Of a stretch of 64,000 bases of DNA, positions 1-10,257 are shown piece after piece. The stretch spans positions 4,278,002 to 4,342,001 of the forward strand of contig QCXZ01000138.1 of the NCBI GenBank assembly GCA_025024175.1, in the 5' to 3' direction. The position numbers and the translations under genes were made by a program. Every line of letters starts with the position of its first letter. The first letter of the stretch is position 1. The notes beneath the pieces were generated by a model. It saw only the letters and a list, made by a program, of their open reading frames with translations. It was not told where the DNA came from and did not search any database. The stretch is from Rhyzopertha dominica (taxonomy: Eukaryota; Arthropoda; Insecta; Coleoptera; Bostrichidae).

Positions 1-360
1 CTTTGAGGTAAAGTTTGCATATTTTATATTTTTGACACAGCTACACTATTTGTAAAAGTTCTCCTTTTTCTTTATTTATGTCACTAATACTGACGATGGC
101 TGAAAAGAGCTTTACCATTAAAAGAATGTAGTAGATTCGACTTTAAGTGTATTTTCTTAAAGAATAATTAATTAAGAACTGAAAGGTTTGAAACAGTACT
201 TTAAGTTGATTATTAAATTTTGTGAAATAACTAAGTACTTTTGTTTCATATAATATAATAAGAAGTCAGAGTCATTAATTAACAGTTCTCGTATAATTTT
301 TTAAATTGGACTGATTCACAACTATAGACCTATCTAAATTTCACACAGAATTGAACAAAT

Positions 361-1097
361 TTTAATAAAACATTCGAAAATTAATAATGGGTTTGGCCTC
401 CATTCTTCTTCAGCTAAAAAATTCTGGAATTCATGCTTCCAGCCAAATTATATAATATTCTTGGTTCCAAATTGGCCCAAATCTCTTCTAACGAATTTTT
501 GAGTTTTCAATTGGGTTCATGTCAGGTAAACAAGAGGGTTACACTATCAATTCAACATTTAGGTTGGCAAACGAAGCCATCAACTTTCTACTGACATGAA
601 TCCTCTCGTTATCTTGTTGGAAAATGAATTCTCGTTCGTAAGTGTTATTAAAGAAGACATTAAATTTGGTTCAAGAACTTGAATGTACTCTCGACTGTTC
701 ATTCATGTTGATGCGTAAGCCAATATTNAAACGCCTGCTTTTGTAAAGGCACCCTATACCATTAACTTACCACCTCCAAAGTTTCCCCAGATAGGTACTT
801 GGGTTCTCTCTTCAAATTTCGTCATTTTGAAACAGCAAGTTCGCACTCTAGGGCAATTCTTTTTCGACTTTTTAAAGTGTTATTCGCTGTAGCAATAATT
901 CTTCTTGCAGCTCTGGGCGAAATTTCTTTCTTAGGGCCACCTTTCTTGTTTGCGCCACACTGTTCAGGGTTTTGCAAATAATTGGCGACAACTTCATAAG
1001 ACCGGTTAATTCTTTGAGCAATTATTCGGCCACTAAAGCCTTCATCTTAAAAGATTTTATTTTTTTCCATGTCACTCAGATACCTTCCACGAGGCAT
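361..1097 (-). pseudogene. Tc3-like DNA transposase relic (Tc1/mariner superfamily)
   Basis: Read on the minus strand from an ATG at 1095-1097, the translation begins MPRGRYLSDMEK and continues through a helix-turn-helix-like part (NRSYEVVANYLQNPEQCG) and a basic stretch, as in the N-terminal DNA-binding half of Tc3-type transposases. Further on are a GNFGGG segment, FQQDN..IHVS (second catalytic Asp) and PDMNPIEN (third acidic position). The part expected to hold the first catalytic Asp is missing through an internal deletion near 780-800, and there are several stops and frame changes. No terminal inverted repeats were found. The family is clear, but the element is long dead. Confidence 0.8.
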
Positions 1098-1371
1098 TTT
1101 TAACACAATTGTTGCAACAACAAAAACAACAACAATTAACAACAGTTAATATTTAATAACAAAATATAAACATGTTTTTGACGTTCGATCACATCCATCT
1201 ATAAGTTTATTTAAGTGGTGGTATAATTATGCACCACGCAAATTTTAGAATGTGTTTAATTAAATTATGAAAATTATTAATAAATTACCTTAAATAGACC
1301 AGTTCCTATTATTTTTATTTCTTTTATCCTTCTTGTAAATTACATTAAATTACGTTTGCATTTGGTCAAGA

Positions 1372-1440
1372 AATATATATAGTTATAGTATATATAATAG
1401 TATATATAATATATATAGTTATGTTATATATAGTTATACT
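1372..1440. repeat. AT-rich simple repeat (ATATA / GTTATA)
   Basis: Low-complexity run built from ATATATA and AGTTATA units. It separates the Tc3 relic from the next block. Confidence 0.8.
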
Positions 1441-1745
1441 CCCCAGTGTATTATTATTCCAGTATTAATCTTTTTTGCTGCGTGGATTAGCTGACTTTTT
1501 ACAGTTAGCAATTTGTTGTCTTTCCTGCCTACATCTAACATCCGATTTAGTAACAGTTCGTTTACTTGTTCAACATTTTGCGTTGTCTTCAACATAGATA
1601 GCTTAGTTACTTTTATTGGTTTTCTGAATTTCTCTGCACACATAATATTACTATTTGATTATACTTCATTTTATCTGCACAAAGTTTTAGGGCCTTAATA
1701 TGACGACGTCTAAGAAGCCCTGTTACCACCCACTGACTAGCAAAT
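1434..1745 (-). other. Unrecognised coding-like fragment
   Basis: The minus strand holds a 69-codon open stretch (1434-1643) rich in Lys, Asn and Leu. Upstream codons in another frame also look coding-like (RRRHIKALKLCADKMKYN). I do not recognise the family. A transposable-element relic is the likeliest explanation. No splice-site or phase link to the LRRC27-like gene, which ends at 2065, could be shown. Confidence 0.2.
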
Positions 1746-1940
1746 ACTTGGTCTAAATTCGAGAACTTATTGTATTTTTTTTTCTAAAATGATTACGAAA
1801 TTTATTCAATAATACGAGCTTACCGTATAACGCAACAAATAAAAAGTTATAAACCACACTAAATAAAATAAGAACTACATGTGGTTGTATGAAAAACCCT
1901 TACTCTCATACCACAACAATTATTTTGAAAGTCTGAATCC

Positions 1941-2060
1941 GTATTTCGACAGCTATGCTATCTTCAGTAGTAAAAGTAAGAACTGAAGATGGCAGCTTAG
2001 CTGTCGAAATCTGTTTTTAGACTTTTTAAATCGTGGCAAGGCTTTTTCATATCCGTACAG
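1941..2060. repeat. Head-to-head pair of Penelope-type ends with hammerhead-like cores
   Basis: Two related sequences face each other as an inverted repeat (1941-1968 and 1982-2010). The plus-strand arm reads CTGAAGA (1983-1989), one T, GGCAGC-TTA-GCTGTC (a 6-bp hairpin allowing one G-U pair) and then GAAA (2006-2009). That is the order CUGANGA, stem II, GAAA of a hammerhead ribozyme core with one extra base. The minus-strand arm is a diverged version. Both arms are followed outward by similar tails, and the same tail occurs at 14,167-14,215. Assignment to Penelope-like 3' ends is inferred from the motif style, not from linked coding sequence. Confidence 0.5.
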
Positions 2061-2064
2061 TTTA

Positions 2065-2389
2065 TTAAGCGATTTTACTCACCATTTGAATCTGTCGGCC
2101 AGCATTATCGATTTCGGTCCTTGGAGATTGCTTGTCCTCTGCTTTCAGCTCAAGAGCCTTCAACTGGCTGGCAAATTCGTTCAGCATCTGCTGTATGTCG
2201 ACCTTCTTGGCAGGTTCCTTTTTGAATTTAACCATTCTGTCTACATTACCGACCATTTCTTCCCTTGAAAGCATCGTATCGTAGTTTGGATCGGTATCGT
2301 AAGGCGCCTCCACAATGCATTCCATGGTCGACGACCTTGGTCGTTCCATCTTCTTGCTGAGCCTCCAACCGTTTAGAGCTTTCAAATTC
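2065..2389 (-). CDS. LRRC27: LRRC27-like protein, exon 4 (last recognised coding exon)
   Basis: The acceptor CAG is at 2390-2392. The incoming phase joins exon 3 as ...QQEK|NLKALNGWRLSKK. The exon encodes a charged, helix-prone C-terminal part (about aa 274-381) with SKKMERPRS and KKVDIQQMLNEFASQLKAL, likely coiled coil. Human LRRC27 has a comparable basic coiled-coil region after its LRRs. The frame ends at TAA (2065-2067), which overlaps an AATAAA on the minus strand (plus coordinates 2061-2066). A possible donor, ATG|GTGAGT at 2082/2083, lies five codons before the stop, so a further exon cannot be excluded. With this stop all four exons join to 1,146 coding bases, exactly 382 codons including the stop. 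Confidence 0.62.
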
Positions 2390-2450
2390 CTGAAATCGTG
2401 GTTCATATTTTATTGAACGTGATTAGAAGAAACGAAATCAGCATATTTAC

Positions 2451-2730
2451 TTTTCCTGTTGTAGGATTTTTTCTTGATCCGACAGTAATTCCTTTAACTT
2501 TGTCACCCAGGCGTCTTTTAGTTCTTGTGCTTCGATTCTTTTGTCGTTGTCTCCTGGGTTTATTTTACTTACTGCCACGTACTTTTGGCTATTGGCATGC
2601 GAGCGTAGAGATATTTTTGAGGCACCTTTTAATATTTTGTGGCATTTTCTTGTCGGTCTTTCTGATTTAATACTGGCAGTTTCGTCTTTCATGTTTGATA
2701 AACTTTTTACACTTATAGATGGCATCATAC
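2451..2730 (-). CDS. LRRC27: LRRC27-like protein, exon 3
   Basis: The acceptor CAG is at 2731-2733, and GT (2729-2730) completes a Gly codon begun in exon 2, so the phase fits. The exon encodes about 93 residues of Ser/Lys-rich linker followed by AWVTKLKELLSDQEKILQQ, predicted helical or coiled coil. It ends at a GTAAAT donor (plus 2445-2450), leaving two bases that complete Lys with exon 4. The helical stretch resembles the Arg/Glu/Gln-rich helix of LRRC27. The role is not established; LRR plus coiled-coil architecture implies protein-protein interaction. Confidence 0.65.
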
Positions 2731-2739
2731 CTGATTAAA

Positions 2740-3702
2740 ATGAGTAAAAGTTTATTATAAAAGGCTTGTAATCAGCTGGCGATATTTTTTAAATGGTTCT
2801 TTTATTAACTCATTTTAAGTCATCAACAAGTCTGTTACAAGTTATAGTTTTTTACTGTTTAGAATGTGATTGATTTACTTAGAATTTGTGGTTAACTTTT
2901 TTGTCCCAATCAATTCTATGTACTAACCTAAATGCTAAATATTATCCTTTATTTATCTATTGCTTTATTTTTTTTATAATACTCGCCCTTAGGATTTGTT
3001 GGATGTTTTTTGTTTATGATAAAAGGTTTCGTACAAAGAAACAACTTAAATCGAATAATATTTTCCTTTTTGTTTCTACTAAAGTCGCGCGGTTTTGAAA
3101 GAATGTAATTTGTTTTGATAATTTTTGTTCTTGGGTGTGATCACATGAACACAATTATCAGTTTTTAAAATTAAATCTGCTGATGTGATTATCGTCGTTT
3201 TCTGGATGTCACGTTGTAAAAGTAAAGTAAAGTAAAGTAATAATGTTCTCAAGATAAACCCTGGAACACGTAAATTTTATTTTTTACATAGCCAAACTAT
3301 GATGTGAAATTTTCATTTATGACATCGTCTATTGTTGACCAGTCATCATGATTTTTTTAATGGCAATATTACTTTTTTACTTGCTTTCTATAGAACTCTT
3401 CATTACTAACATGATTATTAGTCCTGACTTCACATTTTTGAGCATAGTGTAAAAATAATTGAAGTTTTCTTAGTATTAATGATGCGTTTTTATACTAGTG
3501 TAAATGCTATTTAAAAAGATGTTACGTAAGGTAAAAAATAGTAAAAAATATGGTCGTCATATAAAAAACTCGTGATAACGCCACTGTTCAACAACTGGAT
3601 TGTAGATGCTATGTTTGTGTATTGGTCTAAAATAGTTAATAGAAACGATAAAACTGCCGTTGCCAGCGCAAATCTGACTTTATCACAACACTGTATATCT
3701 AC
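2740..3702 (-). other. Intron 2 of the LRRC27-like gene
   Basis: AT-rich intron with no recognisable coding sequence. It contains a short AGTAA tandem repeat at 3217-3240. Confidence 0.6.
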
Positions 3703-3966
3703 CTTTTCGAAGAGCTGCGGATGCTTGGGAAGATTTCCTTAGTAATTCCCTAACTGACATTGTTTTCCGAGCTTTCTTCTGTTGAGGCTTGTTTTCCGCT
3801 TCTTCCTCGTTCGATTTTTTCGACGGTTCTTCTGCTGGATTTGACTGCAGATATAGGGCTCTGAGATATTTGCATACTTCTGGTATGCCCTTCTCAATTA
3901 TGCTAGCCGGTGGGGATCTTATCGGATTTCCGGAAATTTGTAGCACTTGTAAGCATGGAAGCATGC
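3703..3966 (-). CDS. LRRC27: LRRC27-like protein, exon 2 (full-length copy, '2b')
   Basis: The acceptor TTTTTCAG precedes position 3966, and the first two bases complete a Gly codon from exon 1 (ELPVGLG|MLPCLQVL). It encodes the last LRR and its capping segment: GNPIRSPPASIIEKG, then a KYLRALYLQSNP helix, matching the NPI/PP...KG...FLR cap of LRRC27. A Glu/Lys-rich linker and SVRELLRKSS follow. A donor GTAGAT (plus 3697-3702) leaves phase 1, as exon 3 needs. If unspliced, the frame stops at 3683. A diverged duplicate of the first about 150 bases lies upstream in the gene at 6007-6167. Confidence 0.68.
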
Positions 3967-4299
3967 CTGAAAAATATTAGAGCAAATTTAAGAAAGTTAT
4001 AGAGCGTATGATAAATAAAATGAGACAAAATGTAATTTTTACTGTCGTAATATGATAAAATGCGTTGCATTTGTAAATGTTTCTAAGCTTTATTAGTAAA
4101 TATGATATGTAGGATACAAAATAACCTAAATAAAATGTTTTTCTCACGAGATAAGTAAGTTTATTTTACAAGCATAATGTTCACGGTTTCTGCTTACATC
4201 ACTAATGTGCTGGGTTTTGGTCCAGATGGTTTGTTGCTAAAACGACGCCTTCTTCATCTGCCTTAACGGCGGATAAACTTTTTGCGCGTAAATTTGTGT

Positions 4300-5160
4300 A
4301 ATATCATTGCCACTCAATGCGAATTATAAGGATTGGAATGGAAAGGTTTGCAGGGTGCATTCAGCCAGTGAATGCTGTCCTTAGATCTTTTTTTTTAAGT
4401 GTCAATTATGTTTTATCTGTCCTGTTTAGATTGTTCTTTCGTAATAGTGTCCACGCTTCTTTGGGTGTATTCTTCTATGTGTGTGTATGCGTTCATTTCC
4501 TAGAGCTCTTTCTTTCCACGATTCATTACGACCGTTGTGGGTGGGTTTGTTTCCATGTCTTTTTGGTGTCTGCACAGTGTTATTGCGTTGTCGGAGTGGT
4601 TTCTTACTCCTTCTTTTTCTTGTTCTCCTTCCCTGATTTGTATTTTGGTCGTGGTTCTTGAATAGTTTCTTACAAGGTCCTTCTGACTTTGCATATGTTT
4701 TGTCTAATGCGATTTGCAGCTTTTCTTCTTATTTCTCTTACAGGGTGTTTGTGTTACCGTTGGTAATGTTCTCAACGTATATTTGGTAGTTTTCGTCTTG
4801 CTGGATTTCCTGTATACACTTGTCTAGATACAAGAAACTACTTCACTGTAACGAAAAGAACGTAGCACTAGAAGACAACTTAAAATGTTAGAATTTAAAG
4901 TAATTGTTTGATTGCTATTGCTGTTTCATGGTGGAATCGACGCTTTGAGTGATTTCGTATATGCCTATCCATTTGCTTGCTGGATCTCTAAATGAGTTAT
5001 ATTACTCTACACTCTATGTGCTTCGAAGGCGGTTGCCGTTTCCCGAGCTTTTTTGTATTACATTTGTGTGATTTCTTGTATACTNTTTTTTTAGACGCAC
5101 GGAACTACTACGACACCAACAACAGCAACAATAAAGAACCTAACACTAGAAAACTTTATG
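4300..5160 (-). repeat. Degenerate retroelement ORF1-like repeat (related to 37.3-38.6 kb)
   Basis: The minus strand encodes a broken hydrophilic protein; RNHSDNAITLCRHQKDMETN (4531-4590 region) aligns with RNHCDSAIVLSRYQEAMEIN at about 37.97-38.05 kb. Two copies of a leader-like segment (near 4799-4860 and 5075-5135) recur at 37,668-37,740 and 38,165-38,235. I interpret this as the 5'/ORF1 portion of a LINE family inserted in intron 2 of the LRRC27-like gene, between exon copies 2a and 2b. No reverse transcriptase is attached, so the family assignment is tentative. Confidence 0.45.
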
Positions 5161-6006
5161 AAGAGATCTAAGATTTAATAGCAATTAATAGGGTGTCGTC
5201 GATCGTGATCTAACCACAAACCATACTAATTTTTGGGCTTATATGTATACGTTGCCAGCACATTCAGTTTTCCTTATACAACTATCTTATTGTCGTCTTT
5301 CGTTGATTCGTTTTTTTTGTTTCTCTGGAAGAACGTCTAAAAAGGCAAAAGTCGTTTTTATTATTTTACTGGTTAATTGTTCGTTCTACTTGTTACTATT
5401 ACGGTATGAGTTTGATTTTCTAAGCTTCCTGAGTGCTTTGTGAGTTTTATGGAGGTGTATTATCGCTCTTGAAACAGGTTAGTATAGTTGCACTTGACCT
5501 ATTTTTGGTAATGTCGGTTTCCCTCTTGAACAGGTCTAGGTTTTCTCGACTTTATACCTGTTAAGGATATGTTATTTACCACACGACAACGCGCGAGGCA
5601 AAATTTTCTAGGATTATGCTACATTTATTCTAAAGGAAAAGATATATTTGATTTTGGAAAGTGGCTATTGTTCGTGAGATAAATTATATGCCTGTTAATA
5701 TATTATATTACAATTATACTAACGTACATGACTTATAGTAAGACCGTTGTGTCTACGACTTAACCGCTTATCAAAACACCGGCCAATGTTGCGTCTCTCC
5801 TTCTAATTCCCTTACTGGCCACCCCAGCACACGACACACGGCATTTAAGTAACGTGTGCCGATTGCAAACAAATATTAGGTAGTCAGTAAATAGCGTTCA
5901 AAAACACGTCCTCTAAATACTGGACAGCATAAAATTAATTAAGTATTAAGTAATAGTAGTACAGTATAGCATGTCAAAGTGATGTATTTGGTCTTCATAG
6001 TACAAG

Positions 6007-6167
6007 TCAAGTACATGAAGGGGATGGTTCGTCTGCAGGATTGGACTGCAGATAAACGGTTCTAAGATATTTGCGCACTTCTTGTAAGCCTTTCTTAATT
6101 ATGCTAGCTGGCGGGGACCTTATTGGATTTCCGGTAATTTCTAACACACGTAGGCCTGGAAGCAAGC
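6007..6167 (-). CDS. LRRC27: LRRC27-like gene: duplicated, diverged copy of exon 2 ('2a')
   Basis: A second version of the LRR exon lies between exon 1 and exon 2b. It has its own acceptor (CAG at plus 6168-6170) in the same phase (Gly completed, then LLPGLRVLEITGNPIRSP). The frame is open through KGLQEVRKYLRTVYLQSNPA and stops at 6007-6009. By hand count over 48 codons shared with exon 2b there are about 13 synonymous and 12 replacement differences and no indels, a pattern of constraint rather than decay. Homology ends after EPS, so only the 5' part of the exon was duplicated. Used after exon 1 it would give a 145-aa LRR-only protein. It is either an alternative terminal exon or a slowly decaying duplicate. 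Confidence 0.5.
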
Positions 6168-6225
6168 CTGAAAATAACGGTGGTGAATTGACTATATCTA
6201 TTTCAAGGTTATATGAATCGAATTA

Positions 6226-7557
6226 CGAGGCATGTTTTTTAAGTAAGTACCGTTTTGGAATTAAAAAAAGACGTGCAAAGATATCGCAATAATTTTATCT
6301 TACATGAAAGCCTGTACCTTAATCTACTTTTCTACATAATTTCCGTGAATATTGAGGCACTTGTCATAACGTGACACCAGTTTTTGAATACCCTCCTCAT
6401 AAAATTCTGCCGCCTGACTTGTTAACCACTGTATCACAAATGTTTAGACTTCTTTATCGTCTTGAAGACGCTGACCACCCAGGTGTTTCTTCAAGTGCAG
6501 GAACAAATGGTAGTCGCTGGGCGCCAGATCAGGGCTGTATGGAGGATGATCTAGAGTTTCCCATTTAAAAGATTTGATGAGATCTTTGGTCCGATTAGCC
6601 ACATGTGGACGGGCATTGTCATGCAGCAAAACGATTCCCTTACTCAACTCGCCACGTCTTTTGTTCTGGATTGCACGACGCAGATTGTTCAACGTCTTAC
6701 AATAAGACGCTGCATTGATTGTCTCATTACGAGGCAGAAACTCCACTAGCAATACTCCTTTTCTGTCCCAAGAAACTGTGCACATGATTTTCCGGGCAGA
6801 AATTGTTTGCTTGAACTTCACTTTTTTGGGTGATGATGATGAATGATGATTCCATGGATTGTTGTTTCGATTCTGGTGTGACGTAGGCCACCCATGTTTC
6901 GCCACCAGTAACAATTTGGTCTAAAAAATCTTCACCTTCATTGTGGCACCGCTCAAGGAAACTCAATGCACTGCCTAAACGTTGGGTTTTGTGCAAATCC
7001 GTCAACATTTTCGGAACCCAACATGAACACAATTTCCGGTAATTCAAGTTCTCGGTCACAATGCGATACAAAACACTACGAGAATAATGAGGAAAGCAGT
7101 CGCACAATGATGAAATTGTAAAGCGTCTGTTTTCTCTCACCTTTTCGTTCACTTTCTGCACCAAATCTTCATTAACGACCGAAGGACGCCCATTCCGTTT
7201 TTCATCATGCACATTTGTGCGGCCATCTTTAAATGCTCTCACCCATTTCCTTACCATTCCATCACTCATAATGTTTTGTCAGTAAACTTCACAGATCTCA
7301 CGATGAATATCGATCGGTTTTACGCCTTTAGCACTAAGAAATCGTATAACAGCCCGTACTTCACAATCGGCGGGACTCACGATTGTCGGAGGCATCTTAA
7401 ACACTCAGTAAACAACGTATACAATGAAGAATCAAACTGTAATGGCGTCAGTGCGTAGACGAGAGATGTAGGTAACCAGCGCGCATGCGCGGAACGCCGA
7501 CCGTAGCGCTGCGGCGGCGGAATCGCAAAACGGTACTTACTTAAAAAACATGCCTCG
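6226..7557 (-). mobile_element. mariner-family DNA transposon (1,332 bp) in intron 1 of the LRRC27-like gene
   Basis: Matching terminal inverted repeats of about 32 bp start CGAGGCATGTTTTTTAAGTA at 6226 and end as its reverse complement at 7557. A TA dinucleotide flanks each end (6224-6225, 7558-7559), the mariner target-site duplication. Length, TIR size and coding content are all typical of mariner. The element lies antisense-free, in the same orientation as the host gene. A fragment with a related terminus is at 45,936. Confidence 0.9.
6324..7395 (-). pseudogene. mariner transposase, inactivated
   Basis: From ATG at 7393-7395 the reading gives MPPTIVSPADCEVRAVIRFL, a mariner helix-turn-helix start. 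After it come MVRKWVRAFKDGR, the TGGETWV motif with the first catalytic region, HDNARPHVA (second Asp) and YSPDLAPSDYHLF (third Asp), the DD34D signature. The frame is broken by a TGA near 7278, a frameshift around 6840-6850 in a run of GATGAT units, and a TAA near 6444, before ending at 6324. It is recently dead: motifs and TIRs remain almost intact. Confidence 0.88.
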
Positions 7558-7690
7558 TATATTCAAACTTTGTGCCAATTTGGAATATCCATCACGAATT
7601 ATTTCCAACTTGCCTTTTACAAACTCATCTTAAATGCCAAAGTTCTTCAACCTACGAGAAAATCGATCACACCCAAACACCAGCACTTAC

Positions 7691-7967
7691 CCAGACCGAC
7701 AGGAAGCTCTTCAATCTCGTTGTTAGACAGCAGGAGATTCTCCAGATTCAGATGATAAGCAATGCTGTTCGGTAAATATTGCAACTTATTGTTCCTCAGG
7801 TCCAGCCATGTCAGGTGCGGCAGCTTGTGGAAGAACTCTTCGGGAAGAAATTCTATCATGTTGCTGTCGAGATACAGCATTTTCAAATTGGTCATCTCCA
7901 AGATGTCGTCGGGCAAATATCTTAGTTTAGAGTTGGATCGGTCGCAGATTATATCGAGTTTAGACAT
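7691..7967 (-). CDS. LRRC27: LRRC27-like protein, exon 1 (start codon and LRRs)
   Basis: The ATG at 7965-7967 follows AAATCAAA and gives MSKLDIICDRSNSKLRYLPD. Leucine-rich repeats follow: MTNLKMLYLDSNMIEFLP, LPHLTWLDLRNNKLQYLP and LNLENLLLSNNEIEELP. The NLTWLDLR-type repeat followed by ..LPVGLG and the cap in exon 2 is the LRR layout of LRRC27. The exon ends CTG G|GTAAGTG (donor plus 7684-7690), phase 1, compatible with both downstream exon-2 copies. No signal peptide is visible, so the product should be cytoplasmic. The gene has lost nothing obvious; the GC content is above that of its surroundings. Confidence 0.72.
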
Positions 7968-7989
7968 TTTGATTTGGGTTGCGTGAAAT

Positions 7990-8456
7990 GAAAATGACTG
8001 AAGCCGGAAGGGTTTGACTGGTTTCTGGTGGCAGTGTGATTGCCCTGGTTACGGCGGTCACGGCCAACGCTTTGTTTGATCGATGTTGCTCTCTGGTGCT
8101 TTGAANTCCGAAATAATGACACATACGTAAAAACCTTNTAGGGTGGACGTTAATTTACTGCAGTTTGAGGGTATGCAATTGCAAATTGTGATCTAGGGAT
8201 GAAATTTGGCACGAGTGTTGTACATTATAATACCTTCGATTTAAGATATGGAGCAACAAGGGAGCAGGGCTATACCTATGCAAATTGCAAAAAAACCGCA
8301 TTTTTGACGATTTAAACTGTGTTTTTGACCTATGGCATTTTTTTTAAATTGTAGTTGTTACATCTACCCAATACTGGAAAAAACTTAAAAATACTGTGTT
8401 GCCTAAACTTCACGGGGCAAAAATTGCACCTTTTTGATGATACCGACAAAGCAACT
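7990..8456. other. 5' flank of LRRC27-like gene; no further gene seen
   Basis: Between the start of the LRRC27-like gene and the next element there is only AT-rich sequence. The first about 120 bases are GC-richer and would contain the 5' UTR or promoter, but no core promoter element is convincing. Confidence 0.4.
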
Positions 8457-10257
8457 ATACACAGATAAAACTGTTTGGTTGGATTTATAAAATCAATTTG
8501 TTTGACTTACATTTCTTTAGGCCCAACAAATTTATCTTCAAACAAACAAATTTTATTTGTAAGAAGAATATTAGATTGTTTATAACTATATTACCATTTA
8601 TTTGACATCGAACAGAACTTGCGAGTTCAAGTAGCCTAATAATTATTTGAACTAATAAAATATTATTTTCACTGTCAAACAATTTATTCCAATGAGTTAA
8701 AATTTCAAATATTTAAATTAAATGCTTTGAAGAATTATATCAACAAAAGTAAATGCTTGTTTCTAATAAATATATCTTTCGTTAAATCAGTGTTTCTTTT
8801 TGTTATTCAACTATTTAAATGTTCAACTCAAACACACCTGTTGTTACAGCAAACAACATGTATTTAAACAGAATAAATGATGCTTTAATGCAACAATCTG
8901 TTTTTGGATACAAAGAAATAATTGTTTGAATTTGCGCGTGCCACTAGCAAAGTGGAAGTTTGAGGTTTCGCTTCTTTAGCCATGGTTGGACACTGGACAG
9001 AATGTATCAAGGTAAATCGGGAAAAGCCGCCGTTATTTGTTTCTTATTATTGTCAGTTTATTTAATTAAATTGTGAAACAAAAGAGCAAGATGGTCACAG
9101 ATTTTAAAAGTAAGTATGAAGCCTAAATAAAGTATTTGCTTAGTGTGATGTGAAAAATAAGGCATTCAAACAAGCACATGATCGTTAACGCAAGCTCTGT
9201 TACAAAATGACCATCTATGATTCTTAAAGATGTTAATTACGGCGTTGTTTCTCTACATTTTGAAGTAGGTATATGTTAGTAAAGTCTGCTCAATGAAGTG
9301 CCCTATTTATACCAAACTACTATTACAAGTAATGCGTTATTTATTCAGTATATATGTAATACCAAAACGGAACACATTTATTACGCTATAGAAACCAGTA
9401 GATTTCTGATTGTCCTTTAAATTAAAATAAATATCATACTTTCCGTCTGCATTATATTCGTACATATATGTAGCAAAATTTACCCTGTCAATAGACTTGT
9501 CTAGGTTAGGCTGATTTAAATCAGATGTTTTTTACTAAACCAATTACAGTTTGGCGGAAATGATTAGAGTGACATATTGCATTTTTAATTACAAGAAACA
9601 ATTCTTATACGCTCTATAAAAAACAGGAAGCCACAGGAATACACTTGCATAAAATACACAGACATATCGAAGTGGGTTAATCAAAATTTATTTCTCTAAC
9701 TTAAAAATAATATATTCATATGTTTAAAGGGCTTGTTTGAATGCAATATTCATACAATCTAATTAAAAAATATATATTTCATTAAAATTCACATGCAGTT
9801 TGCTGCAATAACAGAGATAATGAATTGAGCATATGAATTCTTTCAATCAAACAATTGTTTGATTCCAGGAAATAGCTGTTTCATTGGACTAAATCAGTGA
9901 TATCTTTACTGCAAAGAAATATTTATTTCGTATGCAGAGAATCACTTACCTCTTCTCTGATTCCAAATAAATACTTGTTTCAGTCAAATTTAATCATATG
10001 TTTATTCCAAACATCTTCATGGTTTAGTGAAACAAATACTTTGTTCTACAAAGGAAATGATTATTCTTGATCCAATAGTTTCAAAAGTTAATTTAAAGCT
10101 TTGTATATATTATGTTAAATAAATGTTATTTTAGCCGATTCCAGAATTTTGAGGGTTTGAAACAAACAAATCATGTACTTCGCCATATACAAACAGATAA
10201 TTTGTTTGGCGTAAATATATTTTTTTTTCTTCCAAACAAATTGTTCTCTCTGTGTAT
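8457..10257. mobile_element. Candidate DNA transposon (about 1.8 kb) with clustered TTGTTTGA motif
   Basis: The ends are imperfect inverted repeats: ATACACAGATAAAAC at 8457 and, on the reverse strand from 10,257, ATACACAGAGAGAAC, each followed by TTTGTTTGG-like sequence. Inside, the octamer TTGTTTGA occurs at least eight times on either strand (8498, 8538, 8675, 8922, 9166, 9733, 9847 and 9855). There is no transposase ORF. A short ATG segment at about 9091 runs into GTAAGT and could be a relic first exon. It is probably a non-autonomous element whose repeats bind a transposase. The superfamily is not identified and a TSD is unclear. Confidence 0.45.
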
